Positions 6,400-11,584 of a stretch of DNA of 11,584 bases are shown in pieces. A program made the translations under genes and the position numbers. Each line of letters begins with the position of its first letter. The first letter of the stretch is position 1. This DNA is from Clostridia bacterium (lineage in GTDB: Bacteria > Bacillota > Clostridia > Saccharofermentanales > Saccharofermentanaceae), in assembly GCA_017881645.1 (NCBI GenBank), contig JADGQQ010000082.1:1-11584 (forward strand), given 5' to 3'. The notes under the pieces are model-generated. The model saw nothing but the letters and a program-made list of their open reading frames with translations, was not told the origin of the DNA and ran no database searches.

Positions 6400-7239
6400 T
6401 TACGCGTCAAGAGCTTCCTGGATCTGCTCAACCGCGACGGCAACATCAACAGGTGCTTCTGCAACTTCTGCAGCTTCAGCAACTTCTGCAACTTCTGTAA
6501 CTTCTGCAGCTTCTGCAGCTTCTGCAGCGCGAGGTGTTTCAGCGACTTCAAGCTGTTCTCCCTGACGTGCTTCGATGACTGCATCCGCCATGCGGCCTGC
6601 GATCAGCTTAACTGCGCGAATGGCATCGTCGTTGCCGGGAATAACATAATCAATTTCTTCCGGGTCGCAGTTCGTATCAACGATAGCTACGAGAGGAATG
6701 CCAAGTCTGCGGGCTTCGGCTACAGCGAGATGCTCTTTCTTTGTGTCAACAACGAAGAGAACGGACGGAATGCGGGACATTTTCTGAATTCCACCCAGGT
6801 TCTTTTCCAGTTTTTCCATTTCGAGCTTGAGTTTTGCAACTTCTTTCTTCGGACGAATATCAAAAGATCCGTCGCCGGCCATCTTCTGAAGTTCATTCAG
6901 GCGTGCAACTCTCTTCTTGATCGTTGTGAAGTTCGTAAGCGTTCCGCCGAGCCAACGGTTGTTGATAAAGTACATTCCGCAGCGGACAGCTTCTTCAGCA
7001 ATGGAATCCTGCGCCTGTTTCTTTGTTCCGACGAAAAGTACGGTTCCGCCGTCCATAGCGATCTGACGAACAAACATGTACGCCTCATCAGCCTTGCGGA
7101 CAGTCTTCTGCAGATCAATGATATGAATACCATTACGCTCCGTATAGATGTACTCAGCCATCTTCGGGTTCCATCTGCGTGTCTGGTGTCCGAAATGAAC
7201 ACCTGCTTCAAGTAGTTGTTTCATTGAGATAACGGGCAT
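6400..7239 (-). CDS. rpsB: Small ribosomal subunit protein uS2 with acidic repeat tail
   Basis: S2 binds late to the 30S head-body junction. The conserved body spans about residues 1-235. It starts with MKQLLEAGVHFGHQTRRWNPKM and has FVGTKKQAQ, NNRWLGGTLTNF, the coiled-coil hairpin around residues 110-150, and VVDTNCDPEEIDYVIPGNDDA. The remaining roughly 40 residues form an acidic, low-complexity tail of Ala-Glu-Ala/Val triplets, encoded by eight imperfect 9-bp units. This makes the protein 279 residues, against about 240-250 in typical relatives. An AGGAGG lies seven bases before the ATG at 7239. A promoter and a hairpin leader precede it, and tsf follows. S2 often represses its own mRNA, so the leader is a plausible control site. 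Confidence 0.97.
   Translation of the reverse strand: MPVISMKQLLEAGVHFGHQTRRWNPKMAEYIYTERNGIHIIDLQKTVRKADEAYMFVRQIAMDGGTVLFVGTKKQAQDSIAEEAVRCGMYFINNRWLGGTLTNFTTIKKRVARLNELQKMAGDGSFDIRPKKEVAKLKLEMEKLEKNLGGIQKMSRIPSVLFVVDTKKEHLAVAEARRLGIPLVAIVDTNCDPEEIDYVIPGNDDAIRAVKLIAGRMADAVIEARQGEQLEVAETPRAAEAAEAAEVTEVAEVAEAAEVAEAPVDVAVAVEQIQEALDA
6455..6526 (-). repeat. Eight tandem 9-bp units coding the S2 tail
   Basis: Read on the plus strand, eight consecutive 9-mers of the form (g/a)cttctgca run from 6455 to 6526, with one change in two of the units. In the rpsB frame they encode the tripeptides AEA, AEA, AEV, TEV, AEV, AEA, AEV, AEA. Because unit length is a multiple of three, gain or loss of units would change tail length without breaking the frame. 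Confidence 0.85.
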
Positions 7240-7260
7240 ATAGAGTCCTCCTGTTTTTCT

Positions 7261-7311
7261 TCCATGGAGTGCACACCTTGACTTTCAAGGCACACGAGAT
7301 AATCTCCATGT
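7261..7311 (-). promoter_or_regulatory. Structured leader of rpsB, possible S2 autoregulation site
   Basis: In the rpsB 5' leader CATGGAG (7310-7304) pairs with CTCCATG (7269-7263). An inner stem CCTTG (7290-7286)/CAAGG (7280-7276) has a five-base loop. A short GTG/CAC helix and G-U pairs may join the two stems, leaving an asymmetric bulge of about eight bases on the 5' side. No T tract follows, so it is not a terminator. The position between promoter and Shine-Dalgarno sequence suits control by the S2 protein, as reported for rpsB leaders in other bacteria. I cannot tell whether it matches a named RNA family. Confidence 0.5.
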
Positions 7312-7330
7312 GTTTATTTGAACCTCTAGG

Positions 7331-7359
7331 ATAGTAACACGAGGTACATGGATTGGCAA
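7331..7359 (-). promoter_or_regulatory. Sigma-A-type promoter of rpsB-tsf
   Basis: TTGCCA (7359-7354) and TACTAT (7336-7331) are separated by 17 bases, and the -10 element is preceded by TGT, an extended -10 motif. Transcription would begin near 7325, giving a leader of about 85 bases before rpsB that contains the hairpin at 7261-7311. Confidence 0.7.
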
Positions 7360-7373
7360 TATTTTTTCCCAAA

Positions 7374-7412
7374 TCTCTCGTTTGAGTTACATATATTCGT
7401 TTTTTCGAGAGA
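7374..7412. repeat. Inverted repeat after the anti-sigma gene
   Basis: TCTCTCG at 7374-7380 and CGAGAGA at 7406-7412 form a perfect 7-bp inverted repeat around a 25-base AT-rich loop, 14 bases after the stop of the membrane regulator gene. No T tract follows on either strand. It could be a weak terminator or an RNA end-stabilising stem, but this cannot be decided from sequence. Confidence 0.35.
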
Positions 7413-7426
7413 CAGTTTGCGATTGA

Positions 7427-8599
7427 CTAATGGCTATAAGCCGATACAGATACATCCATAATGGAGATTCCATCATAAAGTTCATCATCAAGCATTTTGT
7501 TGATTTGCTCCGGAGAACCATACACAACGACTCCGTATGTTCTGATTCCGTTTTCCTCCACATATTTCATAACCGCTTCGTAGTCAGTTGTATTGTTGAA
7601 AACTTGATTAAATGTCTTTTGATCATTCATGTAATGCAGCATGCTCAGAAAGTGCTCTTCATAAATCTGGGCAGGATAAGGTTCAAAACTAAATTGTTCA
7701 TCCTCCATCGGGTTTTTGATATTATACTCAACCAAATCTAAATAGGGATACTTCTCCGGATCATAGAGCTCCGTAAATACACTACCCGAACCTGTTGGGT
7801 TAAACCCGAAATACCCGAGAAATACAGGTCCGTCACTTACTTGAATCGGAATATACATAAAGTACGCATCATACTTTGTCATGAATGCAGACAATTGAGT
7901 CATATCAATGCTTTCATTGAATGAAATGGCTGCTTTAATACGTGATGATGCAGGCAGGTCGGCCAACGTTTGAATCACATCCGCCTTTTCAGGACAATAA
8001 TAGGAAGAAAAGCAACTAAAAATGTTAATAGGCATATCAGAAAACAGGAAATGATTGTTTACCCCCTGAAGTTCACTTTTTTCTATTGTGAAATAGTTAT
8101 GATTTACTTTGCCATTAAACTGAGTAAATGCATCGATACTATATTCCCCATAGCCTTCCGCAACAATATTGGACATGTCATAGAGTCCTTGATCGCCTAA
8201 GTGCAGTTCAGTCAGTACCGAAAGCGGAAGATCAATTTGATTCATAGAGTATGCCGTTCCAACCTTTTTTCCCGGATTATAGTACATCGCATTTAGTAGA
8301 GGCGACAATCCGAAGGAAAGAAAAAGGATAACCGCTAAGAGAAAACTCCCCACAATCAGATTGTACTTGAGCAGCTTCCGATTCACCGCCCGATTAATCA
8401 GATCCTTAGTTTTCTTCTGTTCTGACTTGCTTTCTTTATCCGGTTCTGATGTTTCGGACTCATACAGACGGCTATCCATCTGCTCATCGAGATATTCTGT
8501 GATGGTTTGTACTTTTTCAATATCTGCTTCAAACTCGGATGCTTTTGCTTCATCCAGATTTCCCGCGAGGTATTTTTTGAATTCGTCTCTGTATTTCAT
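7427..8599 (-). CDS. Membrane-anchored probable anti-sigma factor, sigma-regulator family
   Basis: The 390-residue protein has a charged cytoplasmic N-terminal part (residues 1-78), with a helical FKKYLAGNLDEAKASEFE motif typical of anti-sigma sequestering regions and without zinc ligands. One membrane segment follows (about 79-104). The large extracellular part (about 105-390) ends with RTYGVVVYGSPEQINKML and ISIMDVSVSAY. From memory this layout matches the Sigma_reg_N/Sigma_reg_C family that includes the YhdL-type regulators of SigM, but I could not search to confirm it. It starts four bases after the sigma gene, and its AAGGAGG lies inside the last sigma codons, so the two are co-translated. 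Its predicted role is to hold the sigma factor at the membrane until an envelope signal releases it. The coding region looks AT-richer than the neighbouring core genes. Release could involve regulated proteolysis, which is not shown here. Confidence 0.75.
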   Translation of the reverse strand: MKYRDEFKKYLAGNLDEAKASEFEADIEKVQTITEYLDEQMDSRLYESETSEPDKESKSEQKKTKDLINRAVNRKLLKYNLIVGSFLLAVILFLSFGLSPLLNAMYYNPGKKVGTAYSMNQIDLPLSVLTELHLGDQGLYDMSNIVAEGYGEYSIDAFTQFNGKVNHNYFTIEKSELQGVNNHFLFSDMPINIFSCFSSYYCPEKADVIQTLADLPASSRIKAAISFNESIDMTQLSAFMTKYDAYFMYIPIQVSDGPVFLGYFGFNPTGSGSVFTELYDPEKYPYLDLVEYNIKNPMEDEQFSFEPYPAQIYEEHFLSMLHYMNDQKTFNQVFNNTTDYEAVMKYVEENGIRTYGVVVYGSPEQINKMLDDELYDGISIMDVSVSAYSH

Positions 8600-8603
8600 A
8601 TTC

Positions 8604-9104
8604 TTAATCCTCCTTCGTTTCCAATTCTTTTCTAAGCCGGATTTTCGTTCTGTGGAGTATTATGCGTACGCTCCCCGGAGAGATACCCAAGTGTTTTGCA
8701 ATGTTTTCCTGCTTACATTCGCCAAAATAGTACATCACAACGATTTCCCTTTCTCTTAACGGGAGTCTATTGACTGCGAGAAAGAGTCTTCGATTTTGCT
8801 CGTTCTGAATCAAACGGGTTAGCAAATCATTCCCATCTGTCAGATTCAGCTCTTCAATCTCATCGGATACAATTCTCTTTCGTTTTTTGCATTCATCCAG
8901 GAAGAGATTTTTTGCTACTCGAAAGAGCCACGGAAGAATCTCTTCCCCCGAATCCTGTAAAGATAAAATGGCCTTCAAAAATGTCTCCTGCATCAAATCT
9001 TCGGCTAATGTTCTTTGGTGGCAGAGCGAAAACAGGTACAAATACACTTTTTTTGCATGCTTCAAATAGAGTGTTTCCAATATGTTCGTATCAATATCTG
9101 CCAC
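8604..9104 (-). CDS. ECF-type RNA polymerase sigma factor
   Basis: This is a group 4 sigma factor of 166 residues (163 if the alternative start is used). Region 2 spans about residues 12-77, with AEDLMQETFLKAI for core binding and PWLFRVAKNLFLDECKKRKR for -10 recognition. Region 4 spans about 107-162, with LPLREREIVVMYYFGECKQENIAKHLGI followed by the -35 recognition helix SVRIILHRTKIRLRKEL. No region 3 or 1.1 is present, as expected for the class. The gene is followed after four bases by its probable anti-sigma gene. A candidate self-recognised promoter lies just upstream. The conventional start is GTG at 9104, but this codon is part of the Shine-Dalgarno sequence, and an ATT at 9095 is the best-spaced in-frame codon. 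The target genes beyond itself are unknown. Confidence 0.92.
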   Translation of the reverse strand: MADIDTNILETLYLKHAKKVYLYLFSLCHQRTLAEDLMQETFLKAILSLQDSGEEILPWLFRVAKNLFLDECKKRKRIVSDEIEELNLTDGNDLLTRLIQNEQNRRLFLAVNRLPLREREIVVMYYFGECKQENIAKHLGISPGSVRIILHRTKIRLRKELETKED

Positions 9105-9112
9105 CTCCTTTC
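9096..9112 (-). promoter_or_regulatory. Shine-Dalgarno site that overlaps the GTG of the sigma gene
   Basis: GAAAGGAGGTG (9112-9102) is an 11-base perfect match to the complement of the usual 16S 3' end. It includes the GTG that a gene finder would call as start. The first in-frame codon at normal spacing (eight bases after AGGAGG) is ATT at 9095-9093. The next possible ones, ATA and TTG at 9083 and 9080, are 20 or more bases away. Translation from ATT would resemble the infC situation. Confidence 0.55.
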
Positions 9113-9118
9113 AACCAT

Positions 9119-9146
9119 ATAACGATTGAAATTGAAAAATGTTACA
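9119..9146 (-). promoter_or_regulatory. Candidate ECF-sigma promoter driving the sigma/anti-sigma pair
   Basis: TGTAAC (9146-9141), then 16 bases beginning ATTTTT, then CGTTAT (9124-9119) closely resembles the Bacillus SigM/SigW/SigX pattern TGAAAC-N16-CGT, including the T run just after the -35 AAC. It lies about 15 bases before the sigma coding region. Autoregulation is common in this class but is inferred here. The transcript would start near 9112, almost directly at the Shine-Dalgarno sequence. Confidence 0.62.
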
Positions 9147-9229
9147 TCGAATTCCAGTCTGCATGACTTTATTCTGATTAACTTCTCAACTGAGCTGTAT
9201 ATGTATGCTGATAATAACCAACATTTCTT

Positions 9230-9235
9230 ATTATA
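9230..9235 (-). promoter_or_regulatory. Possible vegetative -10 element upstream of the sigma gene
   Basis: A perfect TATAAT (9235-9230) points toward the sigma gene about 125 bp upstream of it. The best -35 at proper distance, TATTCA, is weak. It could give basal expression before autoregulation. The rest of the 9147-9346 stretch shows no gene I can support. Confidence 0.25.
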
Positions 9236-9344
9236 CTGGAAAGCGCAATTTTGAATAGATAACGCAAAAAGCCACTTTTCAGGCAAAATCAGACATTGGA
9301 GTGTGCGGAATGATGAAACCCAACATATGAAAAGCATCTGACGT

Positions 9345-9352
9345 GATAAAAT
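9345..9352 (+). promoter_or_regulatory. Possible extended -10 promoter of pepV
   Basis: TAAAAT (9347-9352) lies 36 bases before the pepV ATG. The preceding bases read GTGA, so the TG at 9344-9345 stands one base before the hexamer, as in extended -10 promoters. No good -35 is visible 17 bases upstream. Confidence 0.35.
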
Positions 9353-9388
9353 AGAACAATCTGAAATCGTCTGATAGGAGGCACCTTT

Positions 9389-10744
9389 ATGAATCGCCGG
9401 AATGATCCGCTTCTCCCGCAGGAAAAAGAATCTGTTCTCTCTGTCTTAACGGATCTGATTGCTATCCCAAGTGTCAAAGACGAAGCCACGCAGGCTGCGC
9501 CGTATGGCGAACAGACGCTTCTCGCCCTTGAATATATGCTCGATCTCGGTGCGCTTCATGGATTTTCCGTCAAAAACCTGGATGGACGCGCCGGATACAT
9601 TGAATGGGGCGAGGGCGATAAAATGCTCGGGCTTCTGTGTCATCTTGATGTAGTTCCTGCCGGTGAAGGCTGGTCTCAGGATCCTTTTACCTTGCGAAGA
9701 GAAAACGGACGGCTGATCGGACGCGGTGTTGTAGATGACAAGGGTCCGGCTGTAGCTTGCTTCTTTGCAATGCTTCAGCTGAAGAAACAGGGTTTTCACG
9801 CGCCGTGCCGAATCCGCCTGATACTGGGTCTGGATGAAGAATGCGGATCTTCCTGCATGGAGCATTATGTCAAAGTGGAGGAACTCCCGACTTGCGGATT
9901 TACTCCGGATGCAGATTTTCCGGTCATTTTCGCCGAAAAAGGAATTCTTCAGCTTCGAATCTCCGGCAAGGCGTCCATTCTTACCCGCATGTCAGCCGGT
10001 GAGCGTCCCAATATGGTTCCGGCTCGCTGCCGCATTTCCTGGTTGGATTCCAATTCGTCCATTGATGTTTCCGGCATTCCCGCCCATGCAGCCAAACCGC
10101 ATCTCGGGAAAAATGCGATCTACGAAGCATTATCCCAAACAGACATTTCATATATTTCCCGGGAACCGCTGCTTCATTTTTTTATGACGTATATCGGAAA
10201 CGATACCACAGGAAAAGATCTCCTGTCCAAACATCACGAAGACCTGTCCGGTTCACTTACACTCAACGCCGGCGTTGCCGAGATGAATGATCAGACTTCC
10301 GAACTGATTCTAGACATTCGGTATCCAATTTCATCCGACGCCGAAAATATTCAGAATGACATTATGCAAAAAGCTACACCTCTCGGATTAACCGTCAGCG
10401 TGTACAATCATCAGAAACCGCTTTTCAGAGACCCGGAAGATCCTCTCATCCGAACGTTACTATCTGTATATGAGAAAAACATGGCTCATGCTCCTGTCGA
10501 TGAGGGATCTGACTTAATCAGACACACGGCGGCTCTTCAGCAACCCGTTCTGCCAATATCTATCGGCGGAGGAACCTATGCAAGAACCATGCCAGGATTT
10601 GTTGCATTCGGTCCATCGCTTCCCTGGGATAAAGATCAGGCTCATCAAATCAATGAAAGTCTGAATGAAGATGCTTTTCATTTCATAATTCATGTTTACA
10701 AAGATGCCATAATTGCGTTAAGTAAAAATATAGATACATTTTAA
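9389..10744 (+). CDS. pepV: M20 family dipeptidase, PepV type
   Basis: This is a cytosolic zinc dipeptidase that splits many dipeptides, including those with N-terminal beta-Ala or D-Ala, and feeds peptide nutrition. The 451-residue protein has the full M20 metal centre. His85 and Asp87 lie in HLDVVPAGEGW, the bridging Asp116 in GRGVVDDKGP, catalytic Glu150 and ligand Glu151 in LDEECGSS, Asp174 in FTPDADFP, and the distant ligand His419 in AHQINE after GGGTYARTMPG. Length and motif spacing agree with Lactobacillus PepV (about 470). AGGAGG lies seven bases before the ATG. It is the only plus-strand gene, divergent from the sigma gene and convergent with the NlpC/P60 gene, so it is probably a single-gene transcript. 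Exact substrate range is not visible from sequence. Confidence 0.93.
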   Translation: MNRRNDPLLPQEKESVLSVLTDLIAIPSVKDEATQAAPYGEQTLLALEYMLDLGALHGFSVKNLDGRAGYIEWGEGDKMLGLLCHLDVVPAGEGWSQDPFTLRRENGRLIGRGVVDDKGPAVACFFAMLQLKKQGFHAPCRIRLILGLDEECGSSCMEHYVKVEELPTCGFTPDADFPVIFAEKGILQLRISGKASILTRMSAGERPNMVPARCRISWLDSNSSIDVSGIPAHAAKPHLGKNAIYEALSQTDISYISREPLLHFFMTYIGNDTTGKDLLSKHHEDLSGSLTLNAGVAEMNDQTSELILDIRYPISSDAENIQNDIMQKATPLGLTVSVYNHQKPLFRDPEDPLIRTLLSVYEKNMAHAPVDEGSDLIRHTAALQQPVLPISIGGGTYARTMPGFVAFGPSLPWDKDQAHQINESLNEDAFHFIIHVYKDAIIALSKNIDTF

Positions 10745-10771
10745 TGGGTGTCTTTTGTTCCCAAACGCAAA

Positions 10772-10805
10772 GAACGCCGCCGCATGTTTATCTGCGGCGG
10801 CGTTC
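10772..10805. terminator. Bidirectional terminator between the convergent pepV and NlpC/P60 genes
   Basis: GAACGCCGCCGCA (10772-10784) and TGCGGCGGCGTTC (10793-10805) form a perfect 13-bp GC-rich stem with an eight-base loop. It lies between the two facing stop codons. The tails are only moderately T-rich (ATTTTGATATTCTT further out on plus, CTTTGCGTTT on minus). Termination is likely mainly because of stem strength and position. Confidence 0.75.
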
Positions 10806-10829
10806 AAACGCTATTTTGATATTCTTACA

Positions 10830-11584
10830 TCACAAAAATCTACGAATTGATGTAACACTATTTGTCGTAAACGCTCTCTGAAGAACTCTTTGATTCTGGC
10901 TGGATGCATCCACAATGCATCCGCCTCCGATATAGATCGCAACATGATCTACGACACCGTTGCCGGTGAAATCATAGCACACGATATCGCCGACTTGAAT
11001 TTGATCTGCCGTGACCGCTGTACCCATGGTCGCAATCTCATAGGATCTGTGAGGAAGCGAAATACCGGAATAATTACTAAACACATATGATACATACCCG
11101 GAACAGTCCATGCCGCTCGGTGAAGAACCGGTATACACATAAGGTACACCAACAAAGGACTGGCAGTAAGTAACAAAATCAGTGGATGCCGGATCAACAG
11201 TCACAACAGTTGTACCCGGTGAAACGACCGTTGTTTCGGGAGAAACGGATGAAACAAGCATCTGAAGTACATATGTGTCCTTCACAGTCCTGTACCAGCC
11301 ATTGCTCGTCTTTGCTACGATATCAACAGCGGATCCAGCGGATAATGTCTTAATTAATGTATATCCTGTTCCCGGACCGGAGCGAACATTGAGTTCACCA
11401 ATGGCATAATACGTTCCTGATGCAGCCGTCTCGGTTACAACAGGCTTCGGTGTCGGCGTCGGTGTCGGAGTTGGTGTCGGCGTCGGTGTTGCTATGAACT
11501 CTGTCGATAGAAATTCAGAAAGCACATATCCTTCACTTCCATTGTCAAGCAGGATCTTCGACCAGGATGAACCGATCCCTTCAC
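10830..11584 (-). CDS. SH3 domain and NlpC/P60 cell-wall peptidase (N-terminus outside window)
   Basis: The reading frame is open to the right edge, so the GTG at 11525 is not the real start. Visible parts in order are the end of one bacterial SH3 domain (GIGSSWSKILLDNGSEGYV), a Thr-Pro linker with seven TP repeats, a second SH3 domain (IGELNVRSGPGTGYTLIKTL to DTYVLQM), and a C-terminal NlpC/P60 domain of about 115 residues. In that domain the catalytic Cys lies in GMDCSGYVSYVF and the His in VVDHVAIYIGG. The usual third polar residue, often His in an HAS motif, is Asp here (IVDASSQ). Such enzymes cut D-Glu-diamino acid bonds in peptidoglycan stem peptides, and the SH3 domains bind the wall. 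A signal peptide is expected outside the window but is not seen. Linker codons form a 12-bp tandem repeat. Confidence 0.9.
   Translation of the reverse strand, partial: EGIGSSWSKILLDNGSEGYVLSEFLSTEFIATPTPTPTPTPTPTPKPVVTETAASGTYYAIGELNVRSGPGTGYTLIKTLSAGSAVDIVAKTSNGWYRTVKDTYVLQMLVSSVSPETTVVSPGTTVVTVDPASTDFVTYCQSFVGVPYVYTGSSPSGMDCSGYVSYVFSNYSGISLPHRSYEIATMGTAVTADQIQVGDIVCYDFTGNGVVDHVAIYIGGGCIVDASSQNQRVLQRAFTTNSVTSIRRFL
11449..11490 (-). repeat. Tandem repeat coding the Thr-Pro linker
   Basis: On the plus strand the 12-mer ggtgtcggcgtc and its variant occur three and a half times in a row, equal to seven 6-bp units. In the NlpC/P60 gene they encode alternating Thr and Pro between the two SH3 domains. 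Length changes would keep the frame. Confidence 0.8.

Noticed and set aside
6450..6530. CRISPR-like repeat array
   Set aside because: Units are 9 bp, contiguous and in frame inside rpsB. There are no spacers or cas genes.
6283..7215. A 310-codon plus-strand open frame opposite rpsB
   Set aside because: It lies antisense to the well-conserved rpsB, is rich in Cys, Phe and Asn from the complement of Ala/Glu repeat codons, and has no family motif.
9062..9337. A 91-codon minus-strand frame overlapping the sigma gene start
   Set aside because: It overlaps the sigma gene in another frame, has no Shine-Dalgarno sequence, resembles nothing and crosses the promoter region.
9313..9345. ECF promoter on the plus strand before pepV (TGAAAC followed by CGTGAT)
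   Set aside because: The spacing is 22 bases instead of about 16, so it does not fit the pattern seen before the sigma gene.
11523..11525. GTG at 11525 as the start of the NlpC/P60 gene
   Set aside because: The frame remains open to the window edge and encodes the end of an SH3 domain upstream of this codon.

Overview
The window reads as chromosomal core DNA from a low- to mid-GC Firmicute, probably of the Erysipelotrichia or Clostridia type. The evidence is the gene order rpsB-tsf-pyrH-frr-uppS-cdsA-dxr-rseP, strong AGGAGG-type ribosome binding sites, a PepV-type dipeptidase and an SH3-NlpC/P60 wall protein. I cannot name the genus from sequence alone. All genes except pepV lie on the minus strand, so most of the window reads from right to left.

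From 7360 down to 1 runs the translation and envelope cluster. A sigma-A-type promoter and a structured leader (about 7261-7359) precede rpsB (ribosomal protein S2), followed by tsf (a short EF-Ts). A strong intrinsic terminator at 5629-5666 separates these from pyrH (UMP kinase) and frr (ribosome recycling factor). A second terminator at 4213-4244 lies directly against the ribosome binding site of uppS (undecaprenyl diphosphate synthase). Between uppS and cdsA there is a near-consensus promoter and an unusual leader, in which a perfect 8-bp inverted repeat separates the Shine-Dalgarno sequence from the start codon. cdsA (CDP-diacylglycerol synthase), dxr (DXP reductoisomerase) and rseP (site-2 protease, cut off by the window edge) follow tightly spaced. 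Dxr supplies isoprenoid precursors, UppS makes the C55 lipid carrier from them, CdsA makes the phospholipid precursor and RseP processes membrane regulators. PyrH, Frr, S2 and EF-Ts serve nucleotide supply and translation.

From 7427 to 9150 lies an AT-richer two-gene module: an ECF sigma factor and a membrane-anchored probable anti-sigma factor. It has what looks like its own ECF-type promoter (TGTAAC-N16-CGTTAT). The sigma gene has an odd start: the Shine-Dalgarno complementarity runs through the only conventional start codon (GTG), and an in-frame ATT sits at the normal distance.

On the plus strand, pepV (M20 dipeptidase) is divergent from the sigma gene. It converges on a cell-wall hydrolase (partial SH3, Thr-Pro linker, SH3, NlpC/P60) that runs off the right edge. 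A 13-bp perfect hairpin between them probably ends both transcripts. No tRNA, rRNA, insertion sequence, CRISPR array or phage gene was seen. No clearly undescribed multi-gene system is present. The most interesting signals are the non-coding ones: the cdsA and sigma-gene initiation regions, the rpsB leader and the terminator before uppS.
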